Shown: piece by piece, positions 35,118 to 43,811 of the stretch
Layout of the letters: each line of letters opens with the position of its first letter
How positions within the stretch are numbered: position 1 is the stretch's first letter
Assembly (NCBI GenBank): GCA_031414695.1
Contig: JANNWG010000076.1
Coordinates: 1-64,000 of the forward strand
Direction of reading: 5' to 3'
DNA from: UKL13-2 sp031414695
Lineage (GTDB): Bacteria; Pseudomonadota; Gammaproteobacteria; Burkholderiales; Usitatibacteraceae
DNA: 64,000 nt
Program-made: the position numbers and the translations under genes
Notes under the pieces: generated by a model
Told to the model about the DNA's origin: nothing
What the model saw: the letters and a program-made list of their open reading frames with translations, nothing else
Database searches by the model: none

Positions 35118-36314
35118 ATGCAATCCAAACATCAAATGAATACCTACAAACCACAAAACATTGCGTTCACGCATGGTGAAGGCGCGTGGTTGTACGCAAC
35201 CGACGGGCGAAAAATTTTAGATGCGTTGGCGGGTATTGCGGTGTCTGGTTTGGGGCACGCGCATCCGAAGCTTGTTAAAGCCATTGCGGATCAAGCGGGC
35301 AAATTAATTCACACCTCTAACTTGGTCAATATTCCAGAGCAAGCTGCATTGGCCGATAAGCTCTGTGAGATTTCAGGTATGGACAATGTTTTTGTCGCCA
35401 ACTCAGGGGCGGAAGCCAATGAGTGCGCGTTAAAAATTGCGCGGCTGCACGCCCACCAGCGTGGCATTGAAAATCCACAAATCATTGTCATGGAGCGCGC
35501 TTGGCATGGCCGCACCTTAGCTACCTTGGCTGCAACAGGCTCGCGCAAAGCGCAGGCTGGCTTTGAGCCGCTGGTCACAGGCTTTATTCGTGTACCGTAT
35601 AACGATATTGAGGCGATTAAATCTATCGCCCTGCACAATCAAAATGTGGTGGCAGTACTCACCGAAGTGGTGCAAGGCGAGGGCGGCATTGTTACGGCAC
35701 GCGCTGACTATTTGCGTGACCTTCGCAAGCTTTGCACTGACCGCGAATGGTTACTGATGATTGATGAAGTGCAATCGGGAATTGGCCGCACCGGCAAGTG
35801 GTTTGCTTATCAATGGGCAGATGTGTTGCCGGATGTATTGGTACTAGCGAAAGGCTTAGGCTCTGGCGTGCCGATAGGGGCTTGTTTGGCGCGCGGTGCG
35901 GCAGCAGCAGTCTTTAAGCCGGGCAATCACGGCACCACATTTGGCGGCGGGCCGCTGATGTCGGTGGCCGCACTTCGCACATTAACGATCATGGAAGAAG
36001 ATGGCATCGTCGCGCATGCTGCCGCGATGGGGGACATTGTCAAGCATGGCTTAGTTGAGGCACTCAAAAACGTTGATGGCGTCGTTGAAGTGCGTGGGCA
36101 GGGGCTGATGCTAGGTGTGGAACTAAATCGCGCTTGCGCCGAAATAGTGCCTATGGGACTCGACATCGGCATATTGACAAACGTGACGCAAGACAATGTG
36201 GTGCGAATTTTGCCGCCACTCATCATCAATGAATCTGAGGCAAATGAAATAGTCGCGCGGTTATCGCAAGTGATCAAACGTTTCCTGGCTATTCCGCTGA
36301 AAGCCGCGGCATGA
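35118..36314 (+). CDS. argD: acetylornithine aminotransferase
   Basis: 398 residues from the ATG at 35118, with GAGGA 9 bases upstream (a TTG at 35094 is too close to the hairpin). It is a class III PLP enzyme of arginine synthesis. Motifs: DGRKILDALAGIAVSGLGHA, FVANSGAEANECALKIAR, the PLP-associated MIDEVQSGIGRTG and the Lys in VLAKGLGSGVPIGA. It overlaps argF by 4 bases. Some ArgD enzymes also act in lysine synthesis. Confidence 0.95.
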   Translation: MQSKHQMNTYKPQNIAFTHGEGAWLYATDGRKILDALAGIAVSGLGHAHPKLVKAIADQAGKLIHTSNLVNIPEQAALADKLCEISGMDNVFVANSGAEANECALKIARLHAHQRGIENPQIIVMERAWHGRTLATLAATGSRKAQAGFEPLVTGFIRVPYNDIEAIKSIALHNQNVVAVLTEVVQGEGGIVTARADYLRDLRKLCTDREWLLMIDEVQSGIGRTGKWFAYQWADVLPDVLVLAKGLGSGVPIGACLARGAAAAVFKPGNHGTTFGGGPLMSVAALRTLTIMEEDGIVAHAAAMGDIVKHGLVEALKNVDGVVEVRGQGLMLGVELNRACAEIVPMGLDIGILTNVTQDNVVRILPPLIINESEANEIVARLSQVIKRFLAIPLKAAA

Positions 36315-37225
36315 AACATTTCCTCAAACTTTCTGATTTCACGCTTGACGAGTTTCAGCACATCATCGCGCGCACGCATATTTTGAAGCAGCGCTTTAAG
36401 CAGTACATTCCGTATCAACCACTCACCGATCGTATGCTCGCGATGGTGTTTGAAAAAAGCTCAACCCGCACGCGGGTTTCATTTGAAGCGGGTATTTATC
36501 AGCTTGGTGGGCAGGCGATTAATTTAGATTCGCAATCCACCCAGCTCGGTCGTGCAGAACCAATCGAAGATACGGCGCGCGTGATTTCACGCATGGTTGA
36601 TTTGGTCATGATTCGGACTTATGAGCAGGATAAAGTTGTTCGCTTTGCAAAACATTCGCGCGTACCCGTGATTAACGGCCTCACCAATGAATTTCACCCC
36701 TGCCAAGTCTTGACCGATGTCTATACATACATTGAGCTGCGTGGCGATATTGCGGGCAAAACGGTGGCATGGATTGGTGACGCGAATAACATGAGCTACA
36801 CCTGGCTAGAGGCGGCGCGTATTTTTGGCTTTACGTTAAACGTCGCCACACCAGCCGAATACGCAATGGAAAAATCCCGTATCGCGCCATGTGATGCGGC
36901 GCATTTGAAAAGTTTTACCGACCCCATGGCAGCCGCCAGCGATGCAGATCTCGTGACGACAGATGTGTGGACGAGCATGGGCTATGAAGCTGAAACAGAA
37001 AAACGCAAAAAAGCGTTTGCCAATTTTATTGTCGATAACCGCATGATGAAAATAGCGGCCAAAGATGCGCTATTTATGCACTGCTTACCTGCGCATCGCG
37101 GTGAAGAAGTGAGTGAGGAAGTCCTTGAAGGCGCGCAATCGGTGGTGTGGGAGGAAGCAGAGAATCGTCTGCACGTACAAAAAGCACTGATGGAGTATTT
37201 ACTGCTTGGGAAAATAAACGCATAA
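36311..37225 (+). CDS. argF: ornithine carbamoyltransferase
   Basis: 304 residues. The carbamoyl-phosphate-binding STRTR motif is in FEKSSTRTRVSFEAG, and the ornithine-binding Cys loop in FMHCLPAHRGEEV; NEFHPCQVLTDVYT is also conserved. It makes citrulline in the arginine pathway. A copy of the dispersed palindrome starts three bases after its stop. Confidence 0.97.
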   Translation: MKHFLKLSDFTLDEFQHIIARTHILKQRFKQYIPYQPLTDRMLAMVFEKSSTRTRVSFEAGIYQLGGQAINLDSQSTQLGRAEPIEDTARVISRMVDLVMIRTYEQDKVVRFAKHSRVPVINGLTNEFHPCQVLTDVYTYIELRGDIAGKTVAWIGDANNMSYTWLEAARIFGFTLNVATPAEYAMEKSRIAPCDAAHLKSFTDPMAAASDADLVTTDVWTSMGYEAETEKRKKAFANFIVDNRMMKIAAKDALFMHCLPAHRGEEVSEEVLEGAQSVVWEEAENRLHVQKALMEYLLLGKINA

Positions 37226-37227
37226 CC

Positions 37228-37291
37228 TCTATATAGGACGGGCACTTTCAAGCATATATGTTTGTAAACAGCCGTCAATAAACGACTTTTA
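37228..37291. repeat. dispersed 3'-end palindrome, copy after argF
   Basis: The copy reads CTATATAGGACGGGCACTTT, CAAGCATATATGTTTG, TAAACAGCCGTCAATAAACG, ACTTTTA. The inner AGCATATATG... palindrome and outer ACGGGC / GCCGT arms are clear. It separates argF from the unknown secreted-protein gene. Confidence 0.75.
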
Positions 37292-37312
37292 CTTTTAATT
37301 ATTGGAAACAAT

Positions 37313-38212
37313 ATGAACATCAAATCAACTCTTTCAAGACTCAGCGCAGCAATTATGGTGAGCTTTGCGGCAAGTAACATCAGCATGGCAGCAACGCAAG
37401 CCACGAGCTCGACAACTGCGCCGCAAAAACAAATATTCGCCTTAGTTTCGGCCGTTGGCGATCAATTTACCTATGTGCGGCAAAAAGAAAGCACCGGCTC
37501 CAACATCATCGACAACAATATTCGCAGCAATATTAAAGTTCCCAGTAATGGCCTCAACATGGCGGTGCTACGTGGGCTTGATACTGGCATCACCGCCGCA
37601 CATCCTGATAGCGAAAAAATTTATATCGCGCTCAACGCCACAGAAATGAAAGATGTGCTGCCGCAAAATCGCGAAGCCGTTGCGATTGGCAAAATTGTTT
37701 CTGAACTCGAAAAACGCCCTGAACGCGCCACGTGGGACAAAATCATCGTCGCCACACCAAAATATTTACAATCAGAGCGATCTGGCATGGGGCCAAAGCT
37801 GCATGGCTTAGGCGTCTATGTGCAACCGCTTACCGGCGGTAGCCTGCAAGGCGAAAATGGCGAACAAGATATTGATGTTAGCGGTCAGGGTGAATCTGAT
37901 ACGACTAACCCTGAAGACGGCAAGAAAAATAAATCTAAAGTCTATGTCGCGCCCTTTTCCTACATTCAGGTGTACGTGATTGATCCAAAGACCATGAAAG
38001 TTATTGAAAAAATCGCCCGCCATGATTTCACCAAACTCAACGATCCGAACTCAACTGTGCTCGATGTCGGCAAAAGCATTCCGATTGATGTGCTGGCATC
38101 ACGCATGACCACTTTAATTGAGCGTTCCGCGGCCAGAGCAGTTGGGGAATCTGAAGTTGGCGTGACGGTGACGATTCAAGAAGTGAAACCAGATGTGGCG
38201 GTTAAGAAATAG
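37313..38212 (+). CDS. unknown exported protein, 299 residues
   Basis: Not recognised. A signal peptide (about 1-27, ending SNISMAAT) predicts a periplasmic or secreted protein. The mature chain opens with IFALVSAVGDQFTYVRQKES and contains a Gly/Asp/Asn-rich loop (about 178-205, GGSLQGENGEQDIDVSGQGE), likely flexible, between two folded parts; the second has YVAPFSYIQVYVIDPKTMKV. It has no Cys. GGAAACAAT precedes the ATG. It lies between argF and argG but is set apart by a repeat and a hairpin, so an arginine role is not implied. Confidence 0.65.
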   Translation: MNIKSTLSRLSAAIMVSFAASNISMAATQATSSTTAPQKQIFALVSAVGDQFTYVRQKESTGSNIIDNNIRSNIKVPSNGLNMAVLRGLDTGITAAHPDSEKIYIALNATEMKDVLPQNREAVAIGKIVSELEKRPERATWDKIIVATPKYLQSERSGMGPKLHGLGVYVQPLTGGSLQGENGEQDIDVSGQGESDTTNPEDGKKNKSKVYVAPFSYIQVYVIDPKTMKVIEKIARHDFTKLNDPNSTVLDVGKSIPIDVLASRMTTLIERSAARAVGESEVGVTVTIQEVKPDVAVKK

Positions 38213-38223
38213 CCATTAAGACA

Positions 38224-38247
38224 GACAAAGGCTAAATCGCCTTTGTC
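38224..38247 (+). terminator. hairpin after the unknown exported protein gene
   Basis: GACAAAGGC and GCCTTTGTC form a 9-bp stem with a 6-base loop, 11 bases after the stop. Only TTC follows, so it would be a weak intrinsic terminator. The rest of the 38213-38445 gap has no gene; TATAAT at 38269 is a possible argG promoter element without a good -35 partner. Confidence 0.5.
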
Positions 38248-38445
38248 TTCCCCACCCGCTGAGCGTTATATAATTTCAACCATGTTGGCAGCCGGCCAGC
38301 ATGGGCTTGATCCCGCTTCGCTACCTCTACGGCGTCTTGCCCCAAAAACGCAAGCCGCTACCCCCCGCGAACGGTGACCTTTCCGGCGACTCAGCGCAAT
38401 TCGAGACTCGGTAGGGCAATTGCGCGCAATTAGAGACAACTCACC

Positions 38446-39729
38446 ATGAGCGAAGCAACAGGCGTACTCGCCAAATCTAAACACTCCAAATCAGACGGCA
38501 ATCCTAAACGCGTCGTACTTGCCTACTCCGGCGGACTCGATACGTCAGTCATTTTGAAATGGCTACAAGACGAATACGGCTGCGAAGTCGTCACCTTCAC
38601 CGCCGACATTGGACAAGGTGAAGAAGTCGAGCCTGCCCGCAAAAAAGCGCTCGCGATGGGCATCAAAAAAGAACACATTTTTATCGAAGACTTAAAAGAA
38701 GAATTCGTCCGCGACTTTGTGTTTCCGATGTTTCGTGCCAACACTGTTTATGAGGGCGAGTATTTATTGGGCACCTCCATCGCCCGCCCACTCATCGCCA
38801 AACAATTAATTTCAATTGCGAAAAAAGTCAATGGCGACGCCATCTCACACGGCGCAACGGGCAAAGGCAACGACCAAGTACGATTTGAGCTTGGCGCATA
38901 TGCGCTAATGCCAAATGTAAAAATCATCGCGCCATGGCGTGAATGGGATTTGCTCTCTCGCGAAAAATTATTGGCGTATGCGGATAAAAATAAAATCCCG
39001 GTCGATTTTAAGAAAAGAAAAGGCGGCGGCGCACCCTACTCAATGGACGCCAACTTGCTACACATTTCCTACGAAGGCGGCATATTAGAAGACCCAAATT
39101 TTGAGCCAGAAGACAGCATGTGGCGCATAACCGTATCACCCGAAAAAGCGCCAAACAAGCCTGAATACATTGAGCTTACCTATGCCAAAGGCGACATTGT
39201 TGCCATCAACGGCAAAAAATTATCACCCGCTAAGGTGCTTACCGAATTAAATCGTATAGGCGGCAAACACGGCATTGGCCGACTTGATATGGTCGAGAAC
39301 CGCTATGTCGGCATGAAATCACGCGGCTGTTATGAGACACCCGGCGGCACCATCATGCTGCGCGCCCACCGCGCAATGGAATCCATCACCATGGATCGTG
39401 AAGTATTAGCGCTTAAAGACGATCTAATGCCGCGCTATGCCCGCATGATTTATAACGGCTATTGGTTCTCACCTGAGCGTATCTTATTGCAATCGCTAAT
39501 CGATCAATCACAAACCACCGTCAACGGTGTGGTGAAATTAAAGCTCTACAAAGGCACTATCATGTGCGTAGGCCGCGCCTCAAAAACGGACTCGCTATTT
39601 GATCAAAACATCTCCACTTTTGATGACGACGGCGGCGCGTACAATCAAGCTGATGCAGAAGGCTTTATTAAGTTGAATGCGTTACGATTACGGATTGCCG
39701 CGAATAAGGCGGGGGCACGGAAGAAGTAA
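38446..39729 (+). CDS. argG: argininosuccinate synthase
   Basis: 427 residues. The ATP pyrophosphatase loop is RVVLAYSGGLDTSVILKWL, and VTFTADIGQGEEVEPARKKA, HGATGKGNDQVRFELG and GRASKTDSLF follow as expected. It joins citrulline and aspartate. The N-terminus has about 20 extra residues (SEATGVLAKSKHSKSDGNPK) before the fold, so a later start is possible but none has a better ribosome site. The length is closer to the longer argG type than the usual 400 residues. Confidence 0.96.
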   Translation: MSEATGVLAKSKHSKSDGNPKRVVLAYSGGLDTSVILKWLQDEYGCEVVTFTADIGQGEEVEPARKKALAMGIKKEHIFIEDLKEEFVRDFVFPMFRANTVYEGEYLLGTSIARPLIAKQLISIAKKVNGDAISHGATGKGNDQVRFELGAYALMPNVKIIAPWREWDLLSREKLLAYADKNKIPVDFKKRKGGGAPYSMDANLLHISYEGGILEDPNFEPEDSMWRITVSPEKAPNKPEYIELTYAKGDIVAINGKKLSPAKVLTELNRIGGKHGIGRLDMVENRYVGMKSRGCYETPGGTIMLRAHRAMESITMDREVLALKDDLMPRYARMIYNGYWFSPERILLQSLIDQSQTTVNGVVKLKLYKGTIMCVGRASKTDSLFDQNISTFDDDGGAYNQADAEGFIKLNALRLRIAANKAGARKK

Positions 39730-39735
39730 GGTTTT

Positions 39736-39900
39736 ATTGGAACCGTCGATGGACGCCGATTAATGCTGATAAGGTCAAACGCTGCTGCTACGACACTTAC
39801 AAATTTCCTCAATCAGTTCTCCCCTTTGAAAAAGGGGAGAACTGTCGCGGATGAGATAATTATTTTCGCGTGAATCGGCGTTCATCAGCGATTCCATTTC
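39736..39900. repeat. nested repeat block: 31-bp perfect palindrome between inverted copies of another repeat
   Basis: At 39814-39844 CAGTTCTCCCCTTT and its exact complement form a 14-bp stem around GAA. It is flanked by GGAACCGTCGATGGACGCCG (39741 on) and an inverted copy near 39868-39896 (reverse strand GGAATCGCTGATGAACGCCG). A related copy of the flank is near 32058 (GGAACCGCCCATAAACGCCC), and a related palindrome is at 48618. The block fills the argG-yajQ gap, and its hairpin may end argG transcription. Confidence 0.7.
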
Positions 39901-39921
39901 TTTCAACTAATCGAGAAAATC

Positions 39922-40407
39922 ATGCCCTCATTCGACATCGCTTGCGAAGCCAATAAAGTAGAACTTAAAAACGCCATTGAGCAGGCGAATAAAGAAATCA
40001 CCAACCGCTTTGACTTCAAAGGCTCCGATGCACGCATCGAGCAAAAAGAACTTGAGCTCACCCTCTTTGCCGATGATGATTTCAAACTCAGCCAAGTCAA
40101 AGACGTGCTGTTCAATAAACTCGCAAAACGCCAAGTAGATACGCGCCTACTCGACGAAAAGACAAAAGAAAAAATTGGTGGTGACAAACTCAAGCAAATC
40201 ATTAACGTCAAAAATGGCATTGAGGTTGAGTTAGGCAAAAAAATTCAACGACTCATCAAAGATTCAAAGATGAAAGTTAGCGCATCCATTCAAGGCGAAA
40301 CTGTGCGTGTGACGGGTGCTAAGCGAGATGACCTACAAGCCGCGATGGCGCTATGTAAATTAAAGATTGATGAAGTCCCGTTGCAGTTTGAAAATTTTCG
40401 GGATTAA
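39922..40407 (+). CDS. YajQ family nucleotide-binding protein
   Basis: 161 residues, the full YajQ length, with the start MPSFDIACEANKVELKNAIE, FDFKGSDARIEQKELELTLF, and the C-terminal KVSASIQGETVRVTGAKRDD and LQAAMALCKLKI. The fold is two ferredoxin-like domains. Some members bind cyclic di-GMP and modulate transcription factors; whether this one does cannot be told from sequence. It is convergent with the interrupted nuclease-like gene, overlapping it by 4 bases. Confidence 0.94.
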   Translation: MPSFDIACEANKVELKNAIEQANKEITNRFDFKGSDARIEQKELELTLFADDDFKLSQVKDVLFNKLAKRQVDTRLLDEKTKEKIGGDKLKQIINVKNGIEVELGKKIQRLIKDSKMKVSASIQGETVRVTGAKRDDLQAAMALCKLKIDEVPLQFENFRD

Positions 40408-41291
40408 GGTTGTTTCTTTACGTGACACTGAAATGGAATGATTGGCGATAAATTAGTGCGGATTTTTGACATGCTCTCTTTTTGATAAAGAGCAGCATTC
40501 CACACTATAAATTGACTAAGCTCATACGATAGTGCTGCAGGCGAAAATGGATTTCTGAACAGGAATAATGCGCCATGTATATATGTTCTCGGATGTAGCA
40601 TTCCATTTATCTTTTTTTGTAATTTTTTTTGCTGTACGTTCAGCACCATATTATCTGCGTCTTCAAAAAAACCGACGACTTCTTCACGTGTGTGAAACGC
40701 GTGAAAATACTTTTGTACTGTCGTATTGCCAGCAGCAGCAAGCGTGCAGTCAGCTTGAGCACACGTACCTAACTACAACTCAGTACAATCAATCGCAACT
40801 AGATTTATTGTGTCGTCAGTTAACGTTGTCCTGAATTTCTTTGTGGATGCTTTTTCTAAAAAATCTGATTGCAGACGATAAATGTCTTTTTCATCACCTT
40901 CGATAAAAGTTGCCGAATAGTTCCGCTTATTTATTTGTTCCAGAATTGAGTCTTTGGTATTTTTGTCTTGCCCCAAATGCTTGAGTTCAATGTAAATTTT
41001 CAGGTCATCTAGTTCCCACAGAAAATCAATATCGCCAGAGCAATTTGCTTGCTTAGCGCCATATTGAAGAAAATAACTCTTGCTCTCAAAGCAGTGCGCG
41101 AAATTCACTTCCAACACACGACCTCTAAAGTCGCCCTGTTCCTTAGCGGCGCATAGCTGTTTCAGTAAAGGTGAACAACACGATTTTCTTGTTAGACAAT
41201 TTATTTTTTCAAGTAACGCGGGTGCGTATTCAAGCGCATTACACCCACCACTAGAAGCTTTAATAATTTTTTCAAGTTCAGGTAATTTCAT
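40404..41291 (-). pseudogene. PD-(D/E)XK-like gene broken by a single in-frame TAG
   Basis: One continuous frame runs from the ATG at 41291 to a stop at 40404, interrupted only by TAG at 40773-40775. The front part is 172 residues; 41 open codons plus the 81-codon frame beginning at 40649 follow in exactly the same frame, giving about 295 residues. The front part has a nuclease-like core: Glu near 61 (RVLEVNFAHCF), SGDIDFLWELDD near 87-89 and IYIELKH (ExK, 102-104). The back part has HGALFLFRNPFSP. It follows vapC by 37 bases. Alternatives are readthrough or a sequencing error at the TAG. Confidence 0.75.
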
Positions 41292-41328
41292 GCGTGGTCT
41301 TAGCCGTAAAGAAAATAAACAAGCTGAA

Positions 41329-41724
41329 TTACACCCAGTTCTCCACCTTCAATTTACCCACGCGCTTAAATTCTTTTTCGTTGTTGGTCACTAACACAGC
41401 GCCAAGACTTAGTGCATGTGCGGCAATCAACATATCTAGCGGACCAATGACTTTGCCTTGTGCTTCTAAGGTCGCGCGAAGGTTGCCGTAAATTGTAGCG
41501 GCATCCGCGTCGTACTCTGCGATGTGAAGCGGTAGTAAGAAAGACTCAAGTGCAGCGCGATTTTTCGATGACTGGCTTTTAGCAACACCAAAAGCCAATT
41601 CAGATGCGGTTATGCTCGAAATGCCGATATCGCTCAAGCTGTGGCGCTCAAAGTGTGTGCGCACTTTTTTCGGGCGATTGTTGATGAGATAAATGCAAAT
41701 ATTAGTGTCTAGCAAATATTTCAT
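41329..41724 (-). CDS. vapC: PIN-domain ribonuclease toxin VapC
   Basis: 131 residues with the PIN acidic set: KYLLDTNICIYLIN, TASELAFGVAKS, GPLDMLIAAHALSLG and TNNEKEFKRV. The arrangement matches the VapC/FitB group that pairs with AbrB-like antitoxins. The start overlaps the antitoxin stop (ATGA). The catalytic residues are intact. It is only distantly similar to the PIN toxin at 34.5 kb and pairs with a different antitoxin fold. Confidence 0.93.
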   Translation of the reverse strand: MKYLLDTNICIYLINNRPKKVRTHFERHSLSDIGISSITASELAFGVAKSQSSKNRAALESFLLPLHIAEYDADAATIYGNLRATLEAQGKVIGPLDMLIAAHALSLGAVLVTNNEKEFKRVGKLKVENWV

Positions 41725-41957
41725 TTCAGCAATGTCTCACGCTTTTGCTGCTCAGTTGGTTGCTCGCGCGTTAACTTAAATCCACTTTCAAATTGATCCA
41801 AGCTATTAAACAACGTGTCCCACGAATGTTTTTGCGGCAATAACACTACGGCATCGCCCACACGTTTAATCAACACTTCTGTGCCTTCAAAGCGAAACTC
41901 TTTAGGTAGGCGAACAGCTTGGCTACGGCCATTTTGAAATAGTTTTGCGGTGTCCAT
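41721..41957 (-). CDS. vapB: AbrB/SpoVT-type antitoxin VapB
   Basis: 78 residues from the ATG at 41957, with GGAAC upstream. The swapped-hairpin DNA-binding domain reads TAKLFQNGRSQAVRLPKEFR then GTEVLIKRVGDAVVLLPQ; the C-terminal 35 residues are the toxin-binding tail. Upstream, GGTATATACTAATAGTTGGTATC (split here as GGTATATACTAATAG and TTGGTATC, on the minus strand at about 41969-41992) repeats TGGTAT and may be its operator. Confidence 0.92.
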   Translation of the reverse strand: MDTAKLFQNGRSQAVRLPKEFRFEGTEVLIKRVGDAVVLLPQKHSWDTLFNSLDQFESGFKLTREQPTEQQKRETLLK

Positions 41958-42020
41958 TTTTTGTTCCAATAAATGATACCAACTATTAGTATATACCAAA
42001 AAAAATTGGAGGATATTTGA

Positions 42021-42734
42021 TTAAACTAACTTAGCGCTCCAAACCCCATACAACTGATCTGCAATCTGATTTAACGCGACCAAATTCTCCCGCATTTCTT
42101 CCATCATTTCGTCGGGCGTTTGGATGCTCGGCTCTTCAGGATTCACGTGCTCGCTATGCCAATCACGGCACCATGACTGAATCATTTTCGGCGTCATTTC
42201 GATGTGGCATTGCATACCTAAGGTGTTGCCGATAACGTAGGCTTGGTTGGCGCAAGCATCGCCTGTGATGATGCGGGTAGCGTCTTTAGGGATGGTAAAT
42301 GTTTCGTTGTGCCATTGGAAGACGGTAAGGTCGCGGTCCTCCACAAGATCATTGCCGAGCCAGGCACGAGCGCTGGCGTTGTCTTCTACTTTTACGGGGT
42401 TCCAGCCGATTTCTTTGACCGAGTTTTTGGTGACGACACCGCCTAATGCTTTGGCGATAAGCTGCCCGCCTAAGCAATGCCCTAAACACGGTTTATCATC
42501 GGCAATGGCATGGCGGATGAGTTGCTCTACTTCGGCTATCCACGGTAGCTGATCGTTGACGCTCATTGGGCCGCCCATGAAGGCGAAGCCGGAAAATTGC
42601 GTCAAATCATTTGGCACAGCAATTTTTTGGTCCAGCTGAAAAAGCTGCGAGGGAATTTTTTTCGCCTCTAGGTATGTATGCAAGTAGCCTGCACCTTCGC
42701 CAGGTGAAAAGCGAAATATAGCAACGGGTTTCAT
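42021..42734 (-). CDS. class I glutamine amidotransferase-like protein
   Basis: 237 residues. The nucleophile elbow is PCLGHCLGGQLIAKALGG and the catalytic His lies in GMQCHIEMTPKM. There is no synthetase domain, as in stand-alone GuaA-N-like amidotransferases annotated as GMP synthase-like; the true acceptor is unknown. The dusA stop region supplies its ribosome site (GAAGGA), two bases upstream, so it is coupled to dusA. Confidence 0.9.
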   Translation of the reverse strand: MKPVAIFRFSPGEGAGYLHTYLEAKKIPSQLFQLDQKIAVPNDLTQFSGFAFMGGPMSVNDQLPWIAEVEQLIRHAIADDKPCLGHCLGGQLIAKALGGVVTKNSVKEIGWNPVKVEDNASARAWLGNDLVEDRDLTVFQWHNETFTIPKDATRIITGDACANQAYVIGNTLGMQCHIEMTPKMIQSWCRDWHSEHVNPEEPSIQTPDEMMEEMRENLVALNQIADQLYGVWSAKLV

Positions 42735-42736
42735 TT

Positions 42737-43705
42737 TTATCCTTCGGTCATTGCTAACGCTTGTGCGACGCGCTCAATCGTATTGCCGGTAATTTTACGG
42801 CGCCATGCTCGTGCGCCTGGCAGGCCTTTATAAAGCCCCACCATGTGACGGCGCACATTGTGAATGTGAAAGTCACTTTTACGCGCGACGTTGTGGGCGA
42901 TGTAGTCTTCCATTTCAGACTCAATATCTTCGCGCTCACAAAACAACAATGCATCATTAAAAAACGCATGATCCCAAGTTGATAGCCAATAGGGATTGTG
43001 ATATGCCTCGCGTCCAACCATTACGCCATCAATGTGGGCTAGGTGTTCGTGTATCTCGGCTGATGTATTAACGCCGCCATTCAACACAATCGTTAGCGCG
43101 GGAAAATCTTTTTTGAGCTGATACACATACGCATATTTCAACGGCGGTATTTCGCGGTTTTCCTTGGGGCTCAAGCCTTTGAGAATCGCGTTACGTGCAT
43201 GAATGATAAAAACATTGCAACCCGCTTCACTCACCTTGCCCACAAAGTCGCGCACAAAATCATAACTCTCAATCGCGTCAATGCCGATGCGATGTTTGAC
43301 CGTGACTGGGATCGTGACCGCGTCCGCCATCGACTTCACGCAATCAGCCACCAACTGAGGCTCGGCCATCAAACATGCGCCAAAGCTGCCGCGCTGCACC
43401 CGCTCAGAGGGGCAACCGCAATTCAAATTGATTTCATCGTAGCCCCATTCTTGGCCGAGTTTGGCGGCTATGGCAAGGTCAGTTGCATCGCTGCCGCCGA
43501 GCTGTAATGCAATGGGGTGTTCCTCGCCATTAAAATCTAAATGTCGCGCTTTATCGCCATGAATTAAAGCGCCTGTGGTCACCATTTCGGTATAAAGCCG
43601 CGTATGTTTGGTGAGTAGGCGATGAAAATAACGGCAGTGGCGGTCGGTCCAATCCATCATGGGTGCAACGCTAAGTCGCCATGGATTGTGGGCAGATGGT
43701 GTCAT
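42737..43705 (-). CDS. dusA: tRNA-dihydrouridine(20/20a) synthase
   Basis: 322 residues. FMN-dependent reduction of U20/U20a in tRNA. Motifs: SVAPMMDWTDRHCRYFHRLL, YTEMVTTGALIHGD, NLNCGCPSERVQRGSFGACL with the catalytic Cys, VKHRIGID and LNGGVNTSAEI. The MDWTDRHCR start separates DusA from DusB and DusC. It is divergent from tsaC; the 106 bases between hold only a weak trace of the dispersed palindrome near 43721. Confidence 0.95.
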   Translation of the reverse strand: MTPSAHNPWRLSVAPMMDWTDRHCRYFHRLLTKHTRLYTEMVTTGALIHGDKARHLDFNGEEHPIALQLGGSDATDLAIAAKLGQEWGYDEINLNCGCPSERVQRGSFGACLMAEPQLVADCVKSMADAVTIPVTVKHRIGIDAIESYDFVRDFVGKVSEAGCNVFIIHARNAILKGLSPKENREIPPLKYAYVYQLKKDFPALTIVLNGGVNTSAEIHEHLAHIDGVMVGREAYHNPYWLSTWDHAFFNDALLFCEREDIESEMEDYIAHNVARKSDFHIHNVRRHMVGLYKGLPGARAWRRKITGNTIERVAQALAMTEG

Positions 43706-43811
43706 ACAATTATTTTACGGTTGAACGGGCATTTGAACAACGATTGAAATTCGTTAATGATTAATATTGTTTTGACGGTTACGCGCACAGCGCTTCGGGC
43801 AAAATATTGGT

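Noticed and set aside
40568..40834. 88-codon plus-strand frame
   Set aside because: It covers the amber stop region of the broken nuclease-like gene on the other strand and has composition typical of a shadow.
43715..43765. GAACGGGCATTTGAACAACG near dusA, faintly like the dispersed palindrome
   Set aside because: Only the left arm resembles the family; the rest does not align.
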